Numbered from the stretch's first letter, positions 45,116-53,976 are shown. The stretch: DNA of 64,000 nt from Lysobacter arseniciresistens ZS79 (GCF_000768335.1 NZ_AVPT01000007.1:1-64000), one strand, 5' to 3'. The notes: generated by a model from the letters alone, not told the origin. Program-made: numbers and translations.

Positions 45116-45994
45116 ATGCCCCTGCGCCGCTACCTGCAGCTCGACGTGTTCGCCGACCGGCCCGGTGCCGGCAATCCGCTGGCGGTGGTGCTCGACACCG
45201 ACGGCCTCGACGACGCCACCATGCAGGCGATCGCCCGCTGGACCCGGCTGCCGGAAACCACCTTCATCTTCGCGCCCGGCGCGCCGGGTGCGAGCTATCG
45301 GGTGCGGATCTTCAGCCCGCAGCGCGAGGTGCCGTTCGCCGGCCACCCCAGCGTCGGCAGTGCGTTCGCCGCGCTCGATGCGGGACTGGCCGCGCCGGTT
45401 GATGGCCGCCTGCTGCAGGAGGGCATCGCCGGGCTGCTGCCGCTGTCGGTCGATGACGGCGACGGCGGCCCGGTGATCGCGGTGCGGACGCCGCGCGCGG
45501 AGGTGGTCGAGGTGGCCACGCGCGACGACCGGCGGCTGGCCGCCGCGGTGGCCGCGCTGCCGGCGGGTACGTTGCCCCCGGCGCTGGTCGACGGCGGTCG
45601 GCGCTGGTGGCTGGTCGAGGTGGCCGACGAAGCCGCGCTGCGCGGCGCACGCCCCGACTGGGAAGAGATCAGCGCGCTGGCCCGCGACACCGGCAGCATG
45701 GGCGTGTGCGCATTCGCCCGGGCGGACGGCAGCGGCGGCCACGACCTCGCGGTACGCGCGTTCGTCGGCGCGAGCGGGCCGTTCGAGGACGCCGCCTCGG
45801 GGGCCGCCAACGCGATCCTCGCCGCATGGCTGGCCCACAACGAGGCCCTGCCCGGCCGCGACGGCCGCTACGTCGCCAGCCAGGGGCGCGAGATCGGTGC
45901 CGATGCGCGCCTGCAACTGCGGGTCGATGCCGACGGCGATGTCTGGTCGGGCGGCCGGGTGCAGCCGGTGGTCCGCGGCCACATCGACTGGTAA
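45116..45994 (+). CDS. PhzF-family isomerase-like protein
   Basis: The 292-residue protein has the two-lobed PhzF fold with the N-terminal signature QLDVFADRPGAGNPLAVVL and catalytic-region Glu in LPETTFIF, then FAGHPSVGSAFAAL and ASGAANAILAAWLA. PhzF proper isomerises a phenazine precursor, but no other phenazine gene is nearby, so this is likely one of the many relatives of unknown substrate. The ATG at 45116 is used because the domain starts there. It is divergent from lysAC. Confidence 0.9.
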   Translation: MPLRRYLQLDVFADRPGAGNPLAVVLDTDGLDDATMQAIARWTRLPETTFIFAPGAPGASYRVRIFSPQREVPFAGHPSVGSAFAALDAGLAAPVDGRLLQEGIAGLLPLSVDDGDGGPVIAVRTPRAEVVEVATRDDRRLAAAVAALPAGTLPPALVDGGRRWWLVEVADEAALRGARPDWEEISALARDTGSMGVCAFARADGSGGHDLAVRAFVGASGPFEDAASGAANAILAAWLAHNEALPGRDGRYVASQGREIGADARLQLRVDADGDVWSGGRVQPVVRGHIDW

Positions 45995-46016
45995 CCGCCG
46001 CGGCGGCGGCACAAGG

Positions 46017-46041
46017 AAAAACGGGGGCGCTCCGGCCCCCG
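46017..46041 (-). terminator. Intrinsic terminator of the glycine-zipper gene
   Basis: A 7-bp stem (CGGGGGC, 6-base loop, GCCCCCG) is followed by TTTTT on the minus strand, about 80 bases past the stop of the glycine-zipper gene. Confidence 0.75.
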
Positions 46042-46121
46042 GCGCGCATCCGCGCGGCTCCCCTTTCAGGTGTGGTCGACAGGCGGGCGGTCGATCGCTC
46101 GCAGGCGCGCCATTACGCCGG

Positions 46122-46802
46122 TCATTCAGGGCGGACGTCGACCCGGACCCGGATGCGGTCGCCCGGGTGGTAGGCGGTACGGGTGGTGTACTGGCGCCCG
46201 GCGTACTCGTAGGTCACGTCGTACTCGCTGACGCCGTTGCCGCCGGTCTGCATGTAGTGGCCGTCGGCCGGGACCGGATCGCACACCGTCACGGTGCCGC
46301 GATGGTCCTGCTGGCGCCGGTTCTGCTCGTAGATCTCGCGGCCGGCCATGCCGCCGACCATCGAGCCGATCGCCGAGGTCGCGTAACGGGCGCTGCCGCC
46401 GCCGACCTGGCTGCCGATCACCGCGCCGACCACGCCGCCGATGACGGTCGCCATCGTGCTGCCGACCTGGCTTCCGCCGCCGTAGCGGTCGTCGCGGTAG
46501 CCATCGCGGTAGTAGTCGTCGCGCCCGTAGTCGCGGTAATAGCGGTCGTCGTAGGCGTCGCCGCGGGCGTAGCTGTCGCGCTGGTAGCAGCGCCGGTCGT
46601 TGCTGGCGTAACGGCCGGAATCGAACACCGGATCGACCCGCACCACGCGAGCATAGTCGTACTGCACGCCCGGGGCCGCGTAGCCGTTGCCCGCCGGCTG
46701 CACATACAGGCCGGTGTACTGCTGCGCGCCTGCGGCGCCGCTGGTGGCGACCAGCGCGAAGGCCAGGAGGGGGGCGAGGCCCCGGGGGGTTGGTCGGTTC
46801 AT
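46122..46802 (-). CDS. Glycine-zipper 2TM domain protein, exported
   Basis: The 226-residue protein has a signal peptide (about 1-27, ending GAAGA), a region very rich in Asp, Tyr and Arg (about 60-105: repeated DDRYYRD-like units), a glycine zipper (TVIGGVVGAVIGSQVGGG, then AIGSMVGGMAGREIYEQ) and a soluble tail. The SmpA/OmlA/17-kDa-antigen type is similar. It probably sits in or against the outer membrane. The Tyr/Arg/Asp tract is unusual. The ATG at 46802 is used. An inverted repeat lies just upstream. Confidence 0.85.
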   Translation of the reverse strand: MNRPTPRGLAPLLAFALVATSGAAGAQQYTGLYVQPAGNGYAAPGVQYDYARVVRVDPVFDSGRYASNDRRCYQRDSYARGDAYDDRYYRDYGRDDYYRDGYRDDRYGGGSQVGSTMATVIGGVVGAVIGSQVGGGSARYATSAIGSMVGGMAGREIYEQNRRQQDHRGTVTVCDPVPADGHYMQTGGNGVSEYDVTYEYAGRQYTTRTAYHPGDRIRVRVDVRPE

Positions 46803-46856
46803 GCGCAACGGCTCCGGAAAAGGCGGGCCGGACCATCCTCGGCAGCGCGAACGCAA

Positions 46857-46901
46857 CCCCCGCTGAATTTTGTTAGGACAAAGTGAAACCGTTCAGCGGG
46901 G
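46857..46901. other. Inverted repeat between osmC and the glycine-zipper gene
   Basis: Ten-base arms (CCCCGCTGAA at 46857-46866 and TTCAGCGGGG at 46892-46901) flank a 25-base AT-rich centre. They lie 15 bases after osmC and about 55 bases before the glycine-zipper start. It could be an osmC 3' stem or an operator covering a promoter in the AT-rich centre. Confidence 0.5.
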
Positions 46902-46915
46902 GTGGCGCGCGCCTC

Positions 46916-47350
46916 TCAGGCCCTGAGCGTCGCCTCCAGCGAGATCGGCACCGCCGACAACGCCTTCGACACCGGGCAGTTCTCCTTCGCGTCGTTGGCG
47001 ATCGACTGGAACTTCGCGTCGTCGATCCCCGGCACCTCGGCGTCCACCTTCAGCCGGATCCGCGACAGGGCCGGCCCGCCCTCCATCGACAGGTCGACAT
47101 CGGCGCGGGTGTCGAGCCGCGCCGGTGGGTGCCCCGCCTCGCTCAGCTTGGCCGACAGCGCCATCGTGAAGCAGCCGGCGTGCGCGGCGGCGATGAGCTC
47201 CTCCGGGTTGGTGCCCTTCTCGTCACCGAAGCGGCTGCTGAAGGCGTACGGCGTGTCGGACATCAGTCCGCTCTGGGGCGTGGCGAGGCGGCCGCGGCCG
47301 GTCTTGAGGTCGCCTTCCCAGTGCGCGGTGGCGTGGCGCGAAATACCCAT
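46916..47350 (-). CDS. osmC: OsmC-family peroxiredoxin
   Basis: The 144-residue protein has the two redox Cys of OsmC (C60 in AAHAGCFTM and C125 in KENCPVSKAL) and the N-terminal HWEGDLKTGRG segment. OsmC dimers reduce organic hydroperoxides and are induced by osmotic and stationary stress. Length is normal. It is transcribed away from the divergent EF-G-like gene. Confidence 0.95.
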   Translation of the reverse strand: MGISRHATAHWEGDLKTGRGRLATPQSGLMSDTPYAFSSRFGDEKGTNPEELIAAAHAGCFTMALSAKLSEAGHPPARLDTRADVDLSMEGGPALSRIRLKVDAEVPGIDDAKFQSIANDAKENCPVSKALSAVPISLEATLRA

Positions 47351-47575
47351 GTCGTGCTCCCTTGGTGGCCAGGAACCGCCATCCTGCGCGGGCCGGCGTT
47401 AGCCCCGCATGCACGCCGCGCCACGGCTTGACGCGCCCCGGCGACGGCGCGAGGCTTGGGGTCCGGCGCCCGCCGCCGGCCTCCCGCCATGACCGCCCGC
47501 CGAGCGCACCACGCCCGGCGCGCAGCGCGGACAGCCATGACGGCCTTCCATCCCGCCCAAGGGAGAAGTCCGCTC

Positions 47576-49615
47576 ATGTCCTACACCACGCAAGACATCC
47601 GGAACGTGGCGCTCGCAGGCCACCCCGCCGCCGGCAAGACCACCCTGTTCGAAGCCCTGCTGCACGCCGGCGGCACCATCCAGACGGCAGGCACGGTCGA
47701 ACGCGGCAACACCCTGTCCGACTCCGACCCGGTCGAGAAGCAGCGCGGCCACTCGCTCGACATCGCGGTCGCGGCGATCGACCACGCGGGCATCCACCTC
47801 AACCTCGTCGACACCCCGGGCTATCCCGACTTCCGCGGCCCGGCGCTATCGGCGCTGGCGGCGGTGGAGACGGTCGCGATCGTGATCGATGCCACCAGCG
47901 GGGTCGATTACGGCGCGCGCCGGATGATGGACCGCGCCCGCGCGCGCGGACTGTGCCGGGTGGTGGTGGTCAACAAGATCGACGCCGACGGCGCCGAACC
48001 CGCGCGCGTGCTGGAGGAACTGCGCGAGACCTTCGGCCCCGAGTGCCTGCCGCTGAACCTGCCGGCCGACGGCGGCAAGGCGGTGGTCGACTGCCTCGCC
48101 AGCCCGGAAGGCGACAGCGACCTCGGCCCGGTCGCCGACTGGCACCGGAGGATCATCGACCAGGTGGTCGAGATCAACGAGACGGTGATGGAGCGTTACC
48201 TCGACGTCGGCGAGGGCGGCCTGTCCGGCGACCAGCTGCACGACGCCTTCGAGCAGTGCCTGCGCGAAGGCCACCTGGTGCCGGTACTGTTCTGCTCGGC
48301 ACGCAGCGGGGTCGGGGTAAGGGAGCTGCTGGACGTTGCCGAAAAGTGGTTCCCCAACCCGGCCGAGGCCAACCCGCCGCCGTTCGAGAAGGGGGCCGCG
48401 CGCACGCGCATCCAGGCCGTGCCCGACCCCTCCGCGCACGTCATCGCCGACGTCTTCAAGATCGTCAACGACCCGTTCGTCGGCAAGCTCGGCATGTTCC
48501 GCGTCTACCAGGGCACGGTGCGTCGCGACAGCCAGCTGTACATCGACGACGGCAAGAAGCCGTTCAAGGTCGGCCATCTGTTCAAACTCAAGGGCCGCGA
48601 GCACGCCGAGATCGACCGCGCGGTGCCCGGCGACATCGCCGCGATCGCCAAGGTCGAGGACCTGCACTTCGACGCGGTGCTGCACGACAGCCACGACGAG
48701 GACGAGATCCACCTCTCGCCGCTGGACTTCCCCAGACCGATGTTCGGCCTCGCGATCGAGGCGGCCAGCCGCGGCCAGGAGCAGAAGCTCGCGACCGCGC
48801 TGCACAAGCTGGCCGAGGAGGACCCGTGCTTCGTCGTCGAGCACGAGAGCGAGACCAACGAGACCGTCGTGCGCGGCCTGTCCGACCTGCACCTGCGGGT
48901 CAACCTGGACCGGCTGAAGGAGCGTTACGGGGTCGATGTCGAATCGCGCCCGCCGCGGATCGCCTACCGCGAGACCATCAGCGCGCCGGCCGAGGGCCAC
49001 CACCGGCACAAGAAGCAGACCGGCGGCGCGGGCCAGTTCGGCGAGGTGTTCCTGCGCGTCGAACCATTGCCGCGTGGCGGCGGCTTCGAGTTCGTCGACG
49101 CGGTCAAGGGCGGGACGGTCCCGGGGCAATTCCTGCCGGCGGTCGAGAAAGGCGTGCAGCAGGTGCTGCGCAGCGGCGCGCTGGCCGGTTACCCGATCCA
49201 GGACGTGCGCGTGACCGTGCACGACGGCAAGCACCATCCGGTCGACAGCAAGGAGGTGGCTTTCGTCGCCGCTGGCAAGAAGGCCTTCCTCGACGCGCTG
49301 GGCAAGGCGCGGCCGCAGGTGCTGGAGCCCATCGTCGACCTGGAGGTAGCCGCGCCGGAGCAGCACATGGGCGACATCAGCGGCGGGCTGGCAGCCAAGC
49401 GCGCGCGGATCAACGGCACCGACACCCGTCGCGACGGCATCGTGGTGAAGGCGCAGGTGCCGCTGTCGGAGCTGGAGGGTTATGCCGCGGAGCTGAAGTC
49501 CGTCACCGCTGGCCGCGGCCGCTACTCGCTCGACTTCAGCCATTACGAGCCGGTGCCGCCGCAGGTGCAGCAGAAGCTGGTGGCGGCCTACCAGCCGCGG
49601 CACGAGGACGACTGA
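47576..49615 (+). CDS. Divergent EF-G-like translational GTPase
   Basis: The 679-residue protein has all five EF-G domains but altered GTPase motifs: G1 GHPAAGKT (15-22), G2 QRGHSL in place of RGITI, G3 DTPGYPDF (79-86) with Tyr where EF-G has the catalytic His, and a normal NKID. It is shorter than EF-G (about 700) and is not in a str operon, so it is a paralogue, akin to EF-G2 proteins that bind GTP but hydrolyse it poorly. Its role is unknown. GGGAG at 47561-47565 supports the ATG at 47576; an ATG at 47537 in the same frame is an alternative. Confidence 0.88.
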   Translation: MSYTTQDIRNVALAGHPAAGKTTLFEALLHAGGTIQTAGTVERGNTLSDSDPVEKQRGHSLDIAVAAIDHAGIHLNLVDTPGYPDFRGPALSALAAVETVAIVIDATSGVDYGARRMMDRARARGLCRVVVVNKIDADGAEPARVLEELRETFGPECLPLNLPADGGKAVVDCLASPEGDSDLGPVADWHRRIIDQVVEINETVMERYLDVGEGGLSGDQLHDAFEQCLREGHLVPVLFCSARSGVGVRELLDVAEKWFPNPAEANPPPFEKGAARTRIQAVPDPSAHVIADVFKIVNDPFVGKLGMFRVYQGTVRRDSQLYIDDGKKPFKVGHLFKLKGREHAEIDRAVPGDIAAIAKVEDLHFDAVLHDSHDEDEIHLSPLDFPRPMFGLAIEAASRGQEQKLATALHKLAEEDPCFVVEHESETNETVVRGLSDLHLRVNLDRLKERYGVDVESRPPRIAYRETISAPAEGHHRHKKQTGGAGQFGEVFLRVEPLPRGGGFEFVDAVKGGTVPGQFLPAVEKGVQQVLRSGALAGYPIQDVRVTVHDGKHHPVDSKEVAFVAAGKKAFLDALGKARPQVLEPIVDLEVAAPEQHMGDISGGLAAKRARINGTDTRRDGIVVKAQVPLSELEGYAAELKSVTAGRGRYSLDFSHYEPVPPQVQQKLVAAYQPRHEDD

Positions 49616-49874
49616 GCAACGAGGACGGTTCGGCCGGCGATGGTGTCCAGTGGGATGTCCAGCTCGGCGACGCGGGCGCCGTTCGCGCTGGCGGCGCCGA
49701 CGTGCAGCGTCGCGCCGGTCGGGCCGTCGTCCAGTCCGGCATGGCGAACCCCATCCGAAGGTCACCGTCTTCGCGCTAGCATCCACGGGCGCCGGTGGTG
49801 CGTGGCCGCCACCGTCGCTGACCCGTCATTCACCACCGCCGGGTAAGGTGGCGACGCTCTTTCGAGGACCGATC

Positions 49875-50432
49875 ATGCGCAAACCCGTGGTATCTGCCGT
49901 CTTCCTCCTGGCCCTGCTGGTGGCCGGCTGCTCCACGCTCAACACGCTGGGCGCGCTGCTCGGCAGCCAGGTGACGTTCACCCAGCCGCAACTGCAGCAC
50001 GCGCTGGACGGCAACTTCCCGAAGGAGTACGACAAGCTCGGCGGGCTGGTGTCGCTGCGCCTGACCAACCCGACGCTGTCGATCCCCTACGACAGCAACC
50101 GCCTGCGGCTGGACTTCGATGTCGGCCTGTCGGCGATGGGCACCAGCGTCGCAACCACCGGCCACTTCGCGCTCAGCAGCGGCCTGCGCTTCGACCCCGG
50201 CACCCGCGGCCTGCACCTGCAGGACCCGATCATCGAATCGGTCGACGTGCCCGCGCTGGGCGGCGTGATGAGCGGCAGTTCGCGCGAACTGCTCAATTCG
50301 TGGCTGGCGGACTACGCGAAGCAGGAGCCGGTCTACCGCCTCGACAGCACCCTGCTCGACCGGATCAGCGCGCGCCGGATCGACTCGACCGTGATCGACC
50401 GCGGCGTGGTGGTGGTCAACCTGGGCGAATGA
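49875..50432 (+). CDS. DUF1439 family lipoprotein (YceB-like)
   Basis: The 185-residue protein has a lipoprotein signal peptide with lipobox LVAGC (Cys about residue 19) and a tubular-lipid-binding-like domain with FTQPQLQHALDGNFP and LTNPTLSIPYDSNRLRLDFDV, as in E. coli YceB. GAGGA lies six bases before the ATG at 49875. It is probably an outer-membrane or periplasmic lipoprotein of unknown function. The next lipoprotein gene starts one base after its stop. Confidence 0.88.
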   Translation: MRKPVVSAVFLLALLVAGCSTLNTLGALLGSQVTFTQPQLQHALDGNFPKEYDKLGGLVSLRLTNPTLSIPYDSNRLRLDFDVGLSAMGTSVATTGHFALSSGLRFDPGTRGLHLQDPIIESVDVPALGGVMSGSSRELLNSWLADYAKQEPVYRLDSTLLDRISARRIDSTVIDRGVVVVNLGE

Positions 50433-50433
50433 C

Positions 50434-51192
50434 GTGCGCGCACTGGCTCCCCTGCTGTTGGCGATGACACTGGCCGTGGCCGGTTGCGGCGATGACGACG
50501 ACGCGGCCCGCAGCGTCCGCCAGGCCGGCGGCGAAGACGCCCTGCCCGCGCCCGAGCGCACCGGCGGCAGCGTCACCGGCATGCCCGACGCGGGCGATCC
50601 GCGCCGGACCCTGCCGCCGACGGAACCCCCCACCGAACGGCCGCCCGACTCCGCCGTCGACAGTGACGGCAATCCGCTGCCGCTCGACGGCCTCGCCGGG
50701 CTCGAGCCGGGCCTCGCGGGGCAGACCCCGCCGGGCGAGGTCCCGCCGTTCCCCGGCGCGGCCACCGACGGCGTGCCGCCGGTCCCCGGCCCGGCCGGCG
50801 ATCCAGTCACCGCCGAGGGCCCCGGCCCCGCCGAAGCCATCGCGGTGATGAAGGCGTACTACGACTCGCTCAACGCGCACAGTTTCGGCAGTGCCTACGC
50901 GCTGTGGTCCGGCGGCGGCAGCGCCAGCGGCCAGTCGCCGCAGCAGTTCGCCGACAGCTTCTCGCAGGTGGCGGGGATGTCGGTCGAGATCATGGAGCCC
51001 GGCCGCATCGATGCCGCCGCCGGTTCGCGCTACATCGAGGTGCCGGTGGCGGTGAAGACCACCCGCACCGACGGCAGCGTGAACCGCTACGTCGGCGCCT
51101 ACACCCTGCGCCGGGCGGTGGTCGACGGTGCCAGCGAGGAGCAGCGCAGCTGGCGGATCGCATCGGCCGACCTGCGCCAGGTGCAGCCATAA
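50434..51192 (+). CDS. Lipoprotein with Pro/Gly-rich linker and NTF2-like end
   Basis: The 252-residue protein starts with GTG. It has a lipobox LAVAGC (Cys 18) followed by an acidic DDDD stretch, then a long Pro/Gly/Asp-rich linker (about 35-130), and ends in a compact domain (about 135-252) with AVMKAYYDSLNAHSFGSAYALW. This opening is typical of NTF2-like/SnoaL folds that bind small ligands or partner proteins. It is co-transcribed with the DUF1439 gene. I do not recognise a named family. Confidence 0.8.
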   Translation: MRALAPLLLAMTLAVAGCGDDDDAARSVRQAGGEDALPAPERTGGSVTGMPDAGDPRRTLPPTEPPTERPPDSAVDSDGNPLPLDGLAGLEPGLAGQTPPGEVPPFPGAATDGVPPVPGPAGDPVTAEGPGPAEAIAVMKAYYDSLNAHSFGSAYALWSGGGSASGQSPQQFADSFSQVAGMSVEIMEPGRIDAAAGSRYIEVPVAVKTTRTDGSVNRYVGAYTLRRAVVDGASEEQRSWRIASADLRQVQP

Positions 51193-51206
51193 CCGGCAAC
51201 CGGCAG

Positions 51207-51722
51207 GTGGCGGAGATAACGCTTGTCGCCGGCGCGCCGCGGATCGTGCTGGACACCAATGTCTGGCTCGACCTGCTGGTGTTCGCCGACCCGCGCACCG
51301 CCCCACTGCGCGAGGCGCTGGACAGCGGCGCGGTGACCGCGGTGGTCGATGCCGGGTGCCGCGAGGAGTGGCAGCGGGTGCTCGGCTACCCGTTGCTGCG
51401 GCTGGAGCCGTCGCGGCGCGATGAGTTGGTGGCCGCGTTCGACGCGTTGGCGTGGGCGCTGCCGGCGGTGTCGGGTGCGGACGGGACTGCGCGGTCGGCC
51501 CGGGCGGGCACTGCCGCAGGTTCGGTGCCGCGCTGCCGTGACCCCGACGACCAGAAGTTCCTCGAACTTGCGCAGGCCAGTGGTGCCCGCTGGCTGCTCA
51601 GTCGCGACCGCCACCTGCTGTCGCTGGCAAGGCGATGCAAGCGCGAGGGACTGTTCGAGATCACCACGCCGGAGGAGTGGGTCTCTCCCCGCCCTACAAC
51701 TCGAACCGGTACGACAGCTTGA
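51207..51722 (+). CDS. PIN-domain protein, possible lone toxin
   Basis: The 171-residue protein has a PIN nuclease fold of the COG1569-like type. Metal-binding acidic residues are in IVLDTNVWLDLL, the EE of CREEWQRVL, and the CRDPDDQKFLELA and SRDRHLL segments. PIN proteins of this sort are usually toxins with an antitoxin gene just upstream. Here the upstream gene is a lipoprotein and no antitoxin is visible. The GTG at 51207 is the first plausible start after that gene. Its end overlaps the convergent DUF5916 gene by 29 bases. Confidence 0.82.
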   Translation: MAEITLVAGAPRIVLDTNVWLDLLVFADPRTAPLREALDSGAVTAVVDAGCREEWQRVLGYPLLRLEPSRRDELVAAFDALAWALPAVSGADGTARSARAGTAAGSVPRCRDPDDQKFLELAQASGARWLLSRDRHLLSLARRCKREGLFEITTPEEWVSPRPTTRTGTTA

Positions 51723-53976
51723 CCAGCAACTGTTCGCTGTCGCGCAGCGAGAAGCTGTCGAGCAGCTGCTCGCGCGGGCCGGTGGAGAACTCGTCGAGCA
51801 TGTAGCCGCCGCGGCCGTACACCACGTACAGGTCCGACAGGGGCGCGAGGATGTAGCGGTAACGCACCTGGAAGCCGAGGTTGCGCAGGCTGAAATCCGT
51901 CACCGGCTCGGCCGACGCCACGGTGCTTCCGTCGGGCAGCACCTCGACCGCTCCGGTCAGGTCCGCGTCCAGCCCGATCGCCTGCAGCTTGACCCGCAGC
52001 TCCTGCCGCTGGCCGATGCTCCAGTCCATGCCGGCGTCCAGCTGCAGCGAGCGCTGCTCGAAGCGGCCCACCAGGTTGTCGTGCTGCCACACCAGCCAGT
52101 CCGGGTCGTACTCGGCACTGCCGGCGACGAACACGCTCAGCGCATCGCTGAAGTAGTAGGTCGGCTCGAAGTCGACGCTGTAGCCCACCTCGTCGTTGCC
52201 CTCCAGCCCGCCGCTGCCGACCCAGGCGTCGAACTCCCATGCCCACGCGCCCTTGCGCGGCCGGTTGCGCTCGAACGACAGGCTGAAGTTGCCCGGCCGG
52301 TACAGCGGGTTGCGGCCGCGGGTCAGCTGGTCGTCGTACGCCGGCGCGTTGAGGTTGAGCTGCAGGTACTCGCTGCCGCCGTCGCGGCGGTCGCTGGAGC
52401 GGATCAGGCGCAACTGGCGCTGCAGGCGCAGGCCATGGTCGTTGTCCAGGCCGATGATGCGGCCGCGGTAGTCGTGCGACGAGTAGGCCGACGCCGCCGG
52501 CAGGTCGGTCAGCCGCCGGCTCAGCTGCCAGTGGCCGTAGTTGAGGTTGTTGCGGCCCAGGTAGCCGAAGTCGTTGACCTCCAGATCGTCGCCGAAATGC
52601 ATCGCCAGCCACTGCTGGCGCCAACCGTCGCCCATCTCGTAGTCGACGATGGTGGTCGCGCCGCTGCCGCGGGTGGTCCGGCCTTCCTGCTCGATGTCGC
52701 TGCCGACCACGTTGCTGGTGACGGTGAGCGTATCGGTCGGCTGCCAGCGGTGGTCGATGCCGAGCACGCGCGCTTCGCGGTCCAGCCACGGACGCAGCAC
52801 CTGGGTCGCCAGCAGGCCGACATTCTGCCGCTCGAAATCATGGTTGAGCCGCAGGGCGCGGAACGAGCGGCCGGCCTCGCCGTCCTCCTCGGCCGCCATC
52901 ACGCCGTAGTTGATGCCGCCGATGCTGCCGTTGAGCTTGACCGCCGCCTCGATGTCGCTGGCGCCGCTGCCATCGTCGGCCGCGCCACCCACGCGCCGGG
53001 TGTAGATCAGCTGGCTGTTGTCGATCAGCAGGCCGAAATTGAAGATGCCCTGGTTCTCGGTGAAGAACGGCCGCTTGTCGCTGAAGAAGGTCTCCTCGGC
53101 GCCGAAGTTGACCACCAGGTCGTCGCTCTCGACCTGGCCGAAGTCCGGGTTGATCGTCGCGGTCAGCTGGGTCTGGCCGTTGGGCTTCCAGAAGATGTCG
53201 GCGCCGGCGTCGAACTCGCTTTCGCCTGCGATGTTGTCGTGCACGCCGACCACGTACGGGGTGATGGCCAGCAGCGACTGGCTGTACGCCGGCAGCTCGA
53301 CCTTGTTGAAGTCCGACAGGAAGCGCGGCCGCAGGAAGCTCGCGGTCGGCCAGGACACACGCTCGCCGGTGGAGCCGATCACGCGGTCGAGGTACAGGCC
53401 GACCGTGCGGGTGTCGCCGTCGGCCTTGCGCATCGGCGCGATGTACCACGGGATCAGGAACTCGGCGTCCCAGCCGGCCTCGGTTTCCAGCGAGGCGTGC
53501 TTCCAGTTGCCGTCCCAGTCGTTGTTGAACTGGCCCTCGTTGGTCACGACCTCGTCGGCGATGCCGCCGGCCAGGGTGATCATGAAGTCGTAACCGGTGC
53601 GGCCGTCGCCGTCGAAGTCGACGATCACGTTGACCCGGTCGAGCTGGCCACCCTCGTCGCGGCGGGTGCGGGTGCGGGTGCGCGGCACGCCGGCCGGCTG
53701 GGTGTTGCGGAACGCGACGGCGAGGCCGTCCGGGGTCGACTTGACCCAGGCCTCGGTCGGGTACGGCGAAGCCTCCAGCGACAGCGGCTGGGTCAGGCGG
53801 AAATCGGTGATGTGCCGCGCGCCGGCCCATTCGTCGGGGTCGATGCGGCCGTCGACCTCGATGCCGCGCGGCTCGGGGGACGCGGCGGCGGCCGGCGCGG
53901 GCAGGTCTTCGGCCATGGCGTGGGCGTGGGCCGGCACGGCCAGGCAGGCGATCAGGGAGGCGGGCAGCAGGCGCAT
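51694..53976 (-). CDS. CBM9-like/DUF5916 outer-membrane protein
   Basis: The 760-residue protein has a signal peptide (about 1-21), an N-terminal CBM9-like DOMON-type domain (about 38-220, with VDGRIDPDEWAGA and VNVIVDFDGDGRTGYDF) and a C-terminal DUF5916 region that should form a large outer-membrane beta-barrel (SFFSDKRPFFTENQ-type phrase as TFFSDKRPFFTENQGIF, last residue Leu after SYRFE). Function is unknown; carbohydrate or haem binding by the first domain is possible. Confidence 0.88.
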   Translation of the reverse strand: MRLLPASLIACLAVPAHAHAMAEDLPAPAAAASPEPRGIEVDGRIDPDEWAGARHITDFRLTQPLSLEASPYPTEAWVKSTPDGLAVAFRNTQPAGVPRTRTRTRRDEGGQLDRVNVIVDFDGDGRTGYDFMITLAGGIADEVVTNEGQFNNDWDGNWKHASLETEAGWDAEFLIPWYIAPMRKADGDTRTVGLYLDRVIGSTGERVSWPTASFLRPRFLSDFNKVELPAYSQSLLAITPYVVGVHDNIAGESEFDAGADIFWKPNGQTQLTATINPDFGQVESDDLVVNFGAEETFFSDKRPFFTENQGIFNFGLLIDNSQLIYTRRVGGAADDGSGASDIEAAVKLNGSIGGINYGVMAAEEDGEAGRSFRALRLNHDFERQNVGLLATQVLRPWLDREARVLGIDHRWQPTDTLTVTSNVVGSDIEQEGRTTRGSGATTIVDYEMGDGWRQQWLAMHFGDDLEVNDFGYLGRNNLNYGHWQLSRRLTDLPAASAYSSHDYRGRIIGLDNDHGLRLQRQLRLIRSSDRRDGGSEYLQLNLNAPAYDDQLTRGRNPLYRPGNFSLSFERNRPRKGAWAWEFDAWVGSGGLEGNDEVGYSVDFEPTYYFSDALSVFVAGSAEYDPDWLVWQHDNLVGRFEQRSLQLDAGMDWSIGQRQELRVKLQAIGLDADLTGAVEVLPDGSTVASAEPVTDFSLRNLGFQVRYRYILAPLSDLYVVYGRGGYMLDEFSTGPREQLLDSFSLRDSEQLLVKLSYRFEL

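Noticed and set aside
45116-45994. A phenazine biosynthesis cluster around the PhzF-like gene
   Set aside because: No other phz gene is nearby, and PhzF-fold proteins of unrelated function are widespread.
47846-49786. A 646-codon minus-strand open frame opposite the EF-G-like gene
   Set aside because: Shadow of the GTPase gene; no domain or signal is visible in it.
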